Part shown: piece by piece, positions 61,472-64,000 of the stretch
Layout: each line of letters starts with the position of its first letter
Position numbering within the stretch: position 1 is the stretch's first letter
From: Leptodactylus fallax
Lineage: Eukaryota > Chordata > Amphibia > Anura > Leptodactylidae
Assembly: GCA_947044405.1 (NCBI GenBank)
Contig: CAMRHE010000506.1
Coordinates: 864,001 to 928,000 of the forward strand
Direction: 5' to 3'
DNA length: 64,000 nucleotides
Notes under the pieces: generated by a model
Databases searched by the model: none
What the model was told of the DNA's origin: nothing
What the model saw: only the letters and a program-made list of their open reading frames with translations
Program-made: the position numbers and the translations under genes

Positions 61472-64000
61472 CATGTTAACATTAACAAGCTTAACAATCC
61501 TTTTAAGATAAAGATGTCTAACAGGACACTGGACAATTTTAATCCATGACATTCCATGTGGTAAAGAGCATTTCTTGTTCAATCCAATGAGGGTAATCTC
61601 TCCCATTATGGGGAGTCTGGTACAGGGACTTATTAGACCATGCAAGCCCTACTAAGAATCCTGGGTTGTGAATACAAATATGACCTTATTGGGAAAAAAG
61701 AGGAATTTGCTGCTAGCGCCACGTATTGGAAGGTTAGCTTCCTATAGATTAATAAATGGTTTTCAAAGGTACCTAAGGGCATAATCTAGGAATAATAGCC
61801 AAGCCAGTATGACTCTATTCCCTATTTCCCTGTTTACTGACTTATCTTGGTGGATTGTTTCATTGAGTATCTTCTACCTGAGATGTTGTTCTGCTACCAC
61901 CACCCTATCATGCTATTCATCAGATATTGGAGTTTACAGTTACTGCATTGTAACAACAGCTCATTCTCTATAGGCTCTGAATCCATTGGGAAATCCTCTG
62001 CTGAATGGCACCAAATAGGTATACAATGGCATCCATTGGCTTTATCGCACGGTATACTTTTTTGTGCATCCTTACAACATAAATCAGCCCAATAGAGGCC
62101 TAAAGTGTGTGCTATTGGATGCAGATGATGTATGTTCCAGGAGCTTTTCCAGGGCATACGACAAACGGACACTGCAACATATAATGTAAAAAAAAGATAT
62201 CAAAGGTGTCCATAGCCTGTAAAATCCCATAAGCTGGAATGCAATTTGCAATTTCTGGACACTTGACATTTGTTCCCAAGTACAATGCATCCCTGTACAA
62301 AATGACTGAAGATGATGAATCACAGGGTTATAATTCTTTATGCAGGACTGAACTCAATTCCATCCAACCACACATTTGGTTGGTGAAAAAACAGACTTCT
62401 GTTACTTTATGAATTACTAAACAAACTCCGCATAAACCCACAGCTATGCTCCTCAAATCCATGAAAATCTACCGGGGAAGTGTCCAGAATTCTGATAATG
62501 TCCAGCCCCCATATTTTTAATGTGAGCTGTTGCCACAAACTGTGTCTCCTCTCGTCTTCAGTACATACGGTTATGTTCTCATGATAATTGGGTGTAATGG
62601 AGAAGATCTGGGGTTTAGAAGAACATTCTTGACGTTGCACCGCATCTTATATGTCACTGTGTGGCATGAATAAATATGAAAATAATTCTCGGAATTCCTT
62701 GATCTTGGGTACATTTGATGGCACAAAAATGATGAAAAGAATATGAACATATTTTTATGTATTTTTATTGCGGGAAAACATCACATGATGGTATTGGTAT
62801 AGATTAATACTCAATGGCAAAATGGCAATCCTCCAGTCCAAAAGAATTTAACCAATTCATTTACCTTATATTGAATGCAGCGTTAGCTTAGTTAAAACTT
62901 AGGCTTTGCCGACAGTAATCTATCTGCACCAAAACATTTTGCCGAAAAGAGCCAAGCAACGTACTCGTAGCGATGTCCAGCTGTCCCAGAGAAATGAATG
63001 TGACTTCACAACCACTTATGAGAGAAAGCCACATATGTGCAGCCACGTCTTCAATCATAGTGATTGTGAGATATGGGTTGGAGCCACTAGTTCTCGATGA
63101 GTGAAGCGTTTTTGGTTAGTACAGGATTTGACCCGAATTTTCCAAAAGTCGTAAAAGTAGACACTTCTAAACCCTGCCTATCTGGTACACATTTGTCAGT
63201 AATGTCTAGCCTGTCATATTTTTCTTTCCTTTCAGGAGAAAACTGTTCATAAATATGTCATAAATGCTGCGCACCATAAATTATGGTGCAAACGTAGACA
63301 GAAAAGTGTAGACTTCTATAGATAAATATGCTCCAATCTCTCTCCACTATAAGATTTTCCCCATAAAAATATATATTGCCCCAAGTTTCCACATGCAGAT
63401 GACTAAAACTGGGCTTGCGCATAAGACTGCAGGGCTCTACTATACATTTCCATGACTTTGGTGACATGGTCATTAGATATTGTGATTCTCCAAAGAAGTA
63501 AATTATTACTATAAGCCATTGCTATTTGAAGGCACCATATGTTAGTACATTTAGTACAGTATAGCGTTAATATCGAATTGCAAGAACCTTGTGTGCCGCC
63601 ATATGTGTTCCGATGTGTCCAACATTGATCAAATTTGCAATTCCAATTGCTCATGAAACCAATTCAATACAATATTGAAACATGATAGTAACAAGAATAA
63701 CAGGTTGCAAAACAGAACACAGCCACTGGGGGGCTGCACTTATAGGATAGACATCTCATGATAGAATATCCTGAATTTATGTTGTTTTGAAAAGCTGGCC
63801 ATTTCTTGACACACAAATGTAGACATGTCCAGTCAAGAGGAAAGGTACAGAGGATACATCTGTAAATCATTCTGTTAGTTTTGGAAAATAAATCAATACC
63901 TAAAATTCTAAATGTTTGCAAGTCCGATTGGGAAACCATGTACAGTACATGCAAGAACTCCAAGAGAATTCCAAGAGTGTGCAAAGCAGTAATCAAAGCA
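61472..64000. other. No gene recognised
   Basis: Unassigned low-GC sequence to the end of the window. The short open frames lack recognisable domains, and I see no tandem array or element ends. Confidence 0.4.

Overview
The window reads as intergenic or intronic DNA from an anuran amphibian, most likely a neobatrachian frog. I recognise no host protein-coding exon, rRNA or tRNA. The organism call rests on the repeat content: a Rex1/Babar-like LINE, an L2 LINE with the usual amphibian 3' tail, several Tc1/mariner families, TTAA-target MITEs beginning TTAAAGGG (T2/Kolobok style), hAT-type MITEs with 8-bp target duplications, and long AT-rich unclassified repeats that I know from frog genomes. 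This is recognition from memory, not a database search.

Layout. 0-3.8 kb: small dispersed repeats. 3.78-6.48 kb: 5'-truncated Rex1-like LINE on the minus strand with endonuclease and reverse transcriptase. 6.5-14.3 kb: MITEs and AT-rich repeats. 14.47-17.60 kb: a hAT MITE inflated by a 33-bp minisatellite, then a nearly identical 1.46-kb tandem duplication. 18.1-19.4 kb: decayed Tc1-like element. 20-25 kb: AT-rich repeats, then a long GATA-type microsatellite. 25.65-27.29 kb: full-length but mutated Tc1 element inside that microsatellite. 28.5-29.9 kb: L2 fragment. 31-36.3 kb: a hAT MITE, AT-rich repeats and a 0.5-kb foldback TTAA element. 37.5-39 kb: hAT MITE with hairpins and a 31-bp minisatellite, next to an 80-bp minisatellite. 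39.7-41.3 kb: almost intact Tc1 element on the minus strand. 42.6-47.1 kb: two TTAA MITEs containing tandem repeats, and a large 25-bp array. 48-52.5 kb: a run of TTAA MITEs, then a 1.9-kb, 40-bp minisatellite with higher-order structure. 52.5-64 kb: mostly unrecognised, with scattered MITEs and a deleted Tc1.

The most interesting theme is the repeated link between MITEs and minisatellites. At least four MITEs of two superfamilies carry internal tandem arrays, and two different hAT MITEs share a related repeat core. A second theme is that the frameshifts in the best-preserved LINE and Tc1 frames all fall at homopolymer runs, and the two duplication copies differ almost only in run length. That suggests either young elements or residual assembly error. 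I found no convincing evidence of a new gene system; the long open frames in the minisatellites follow from a 33-bp or 25-bp period.
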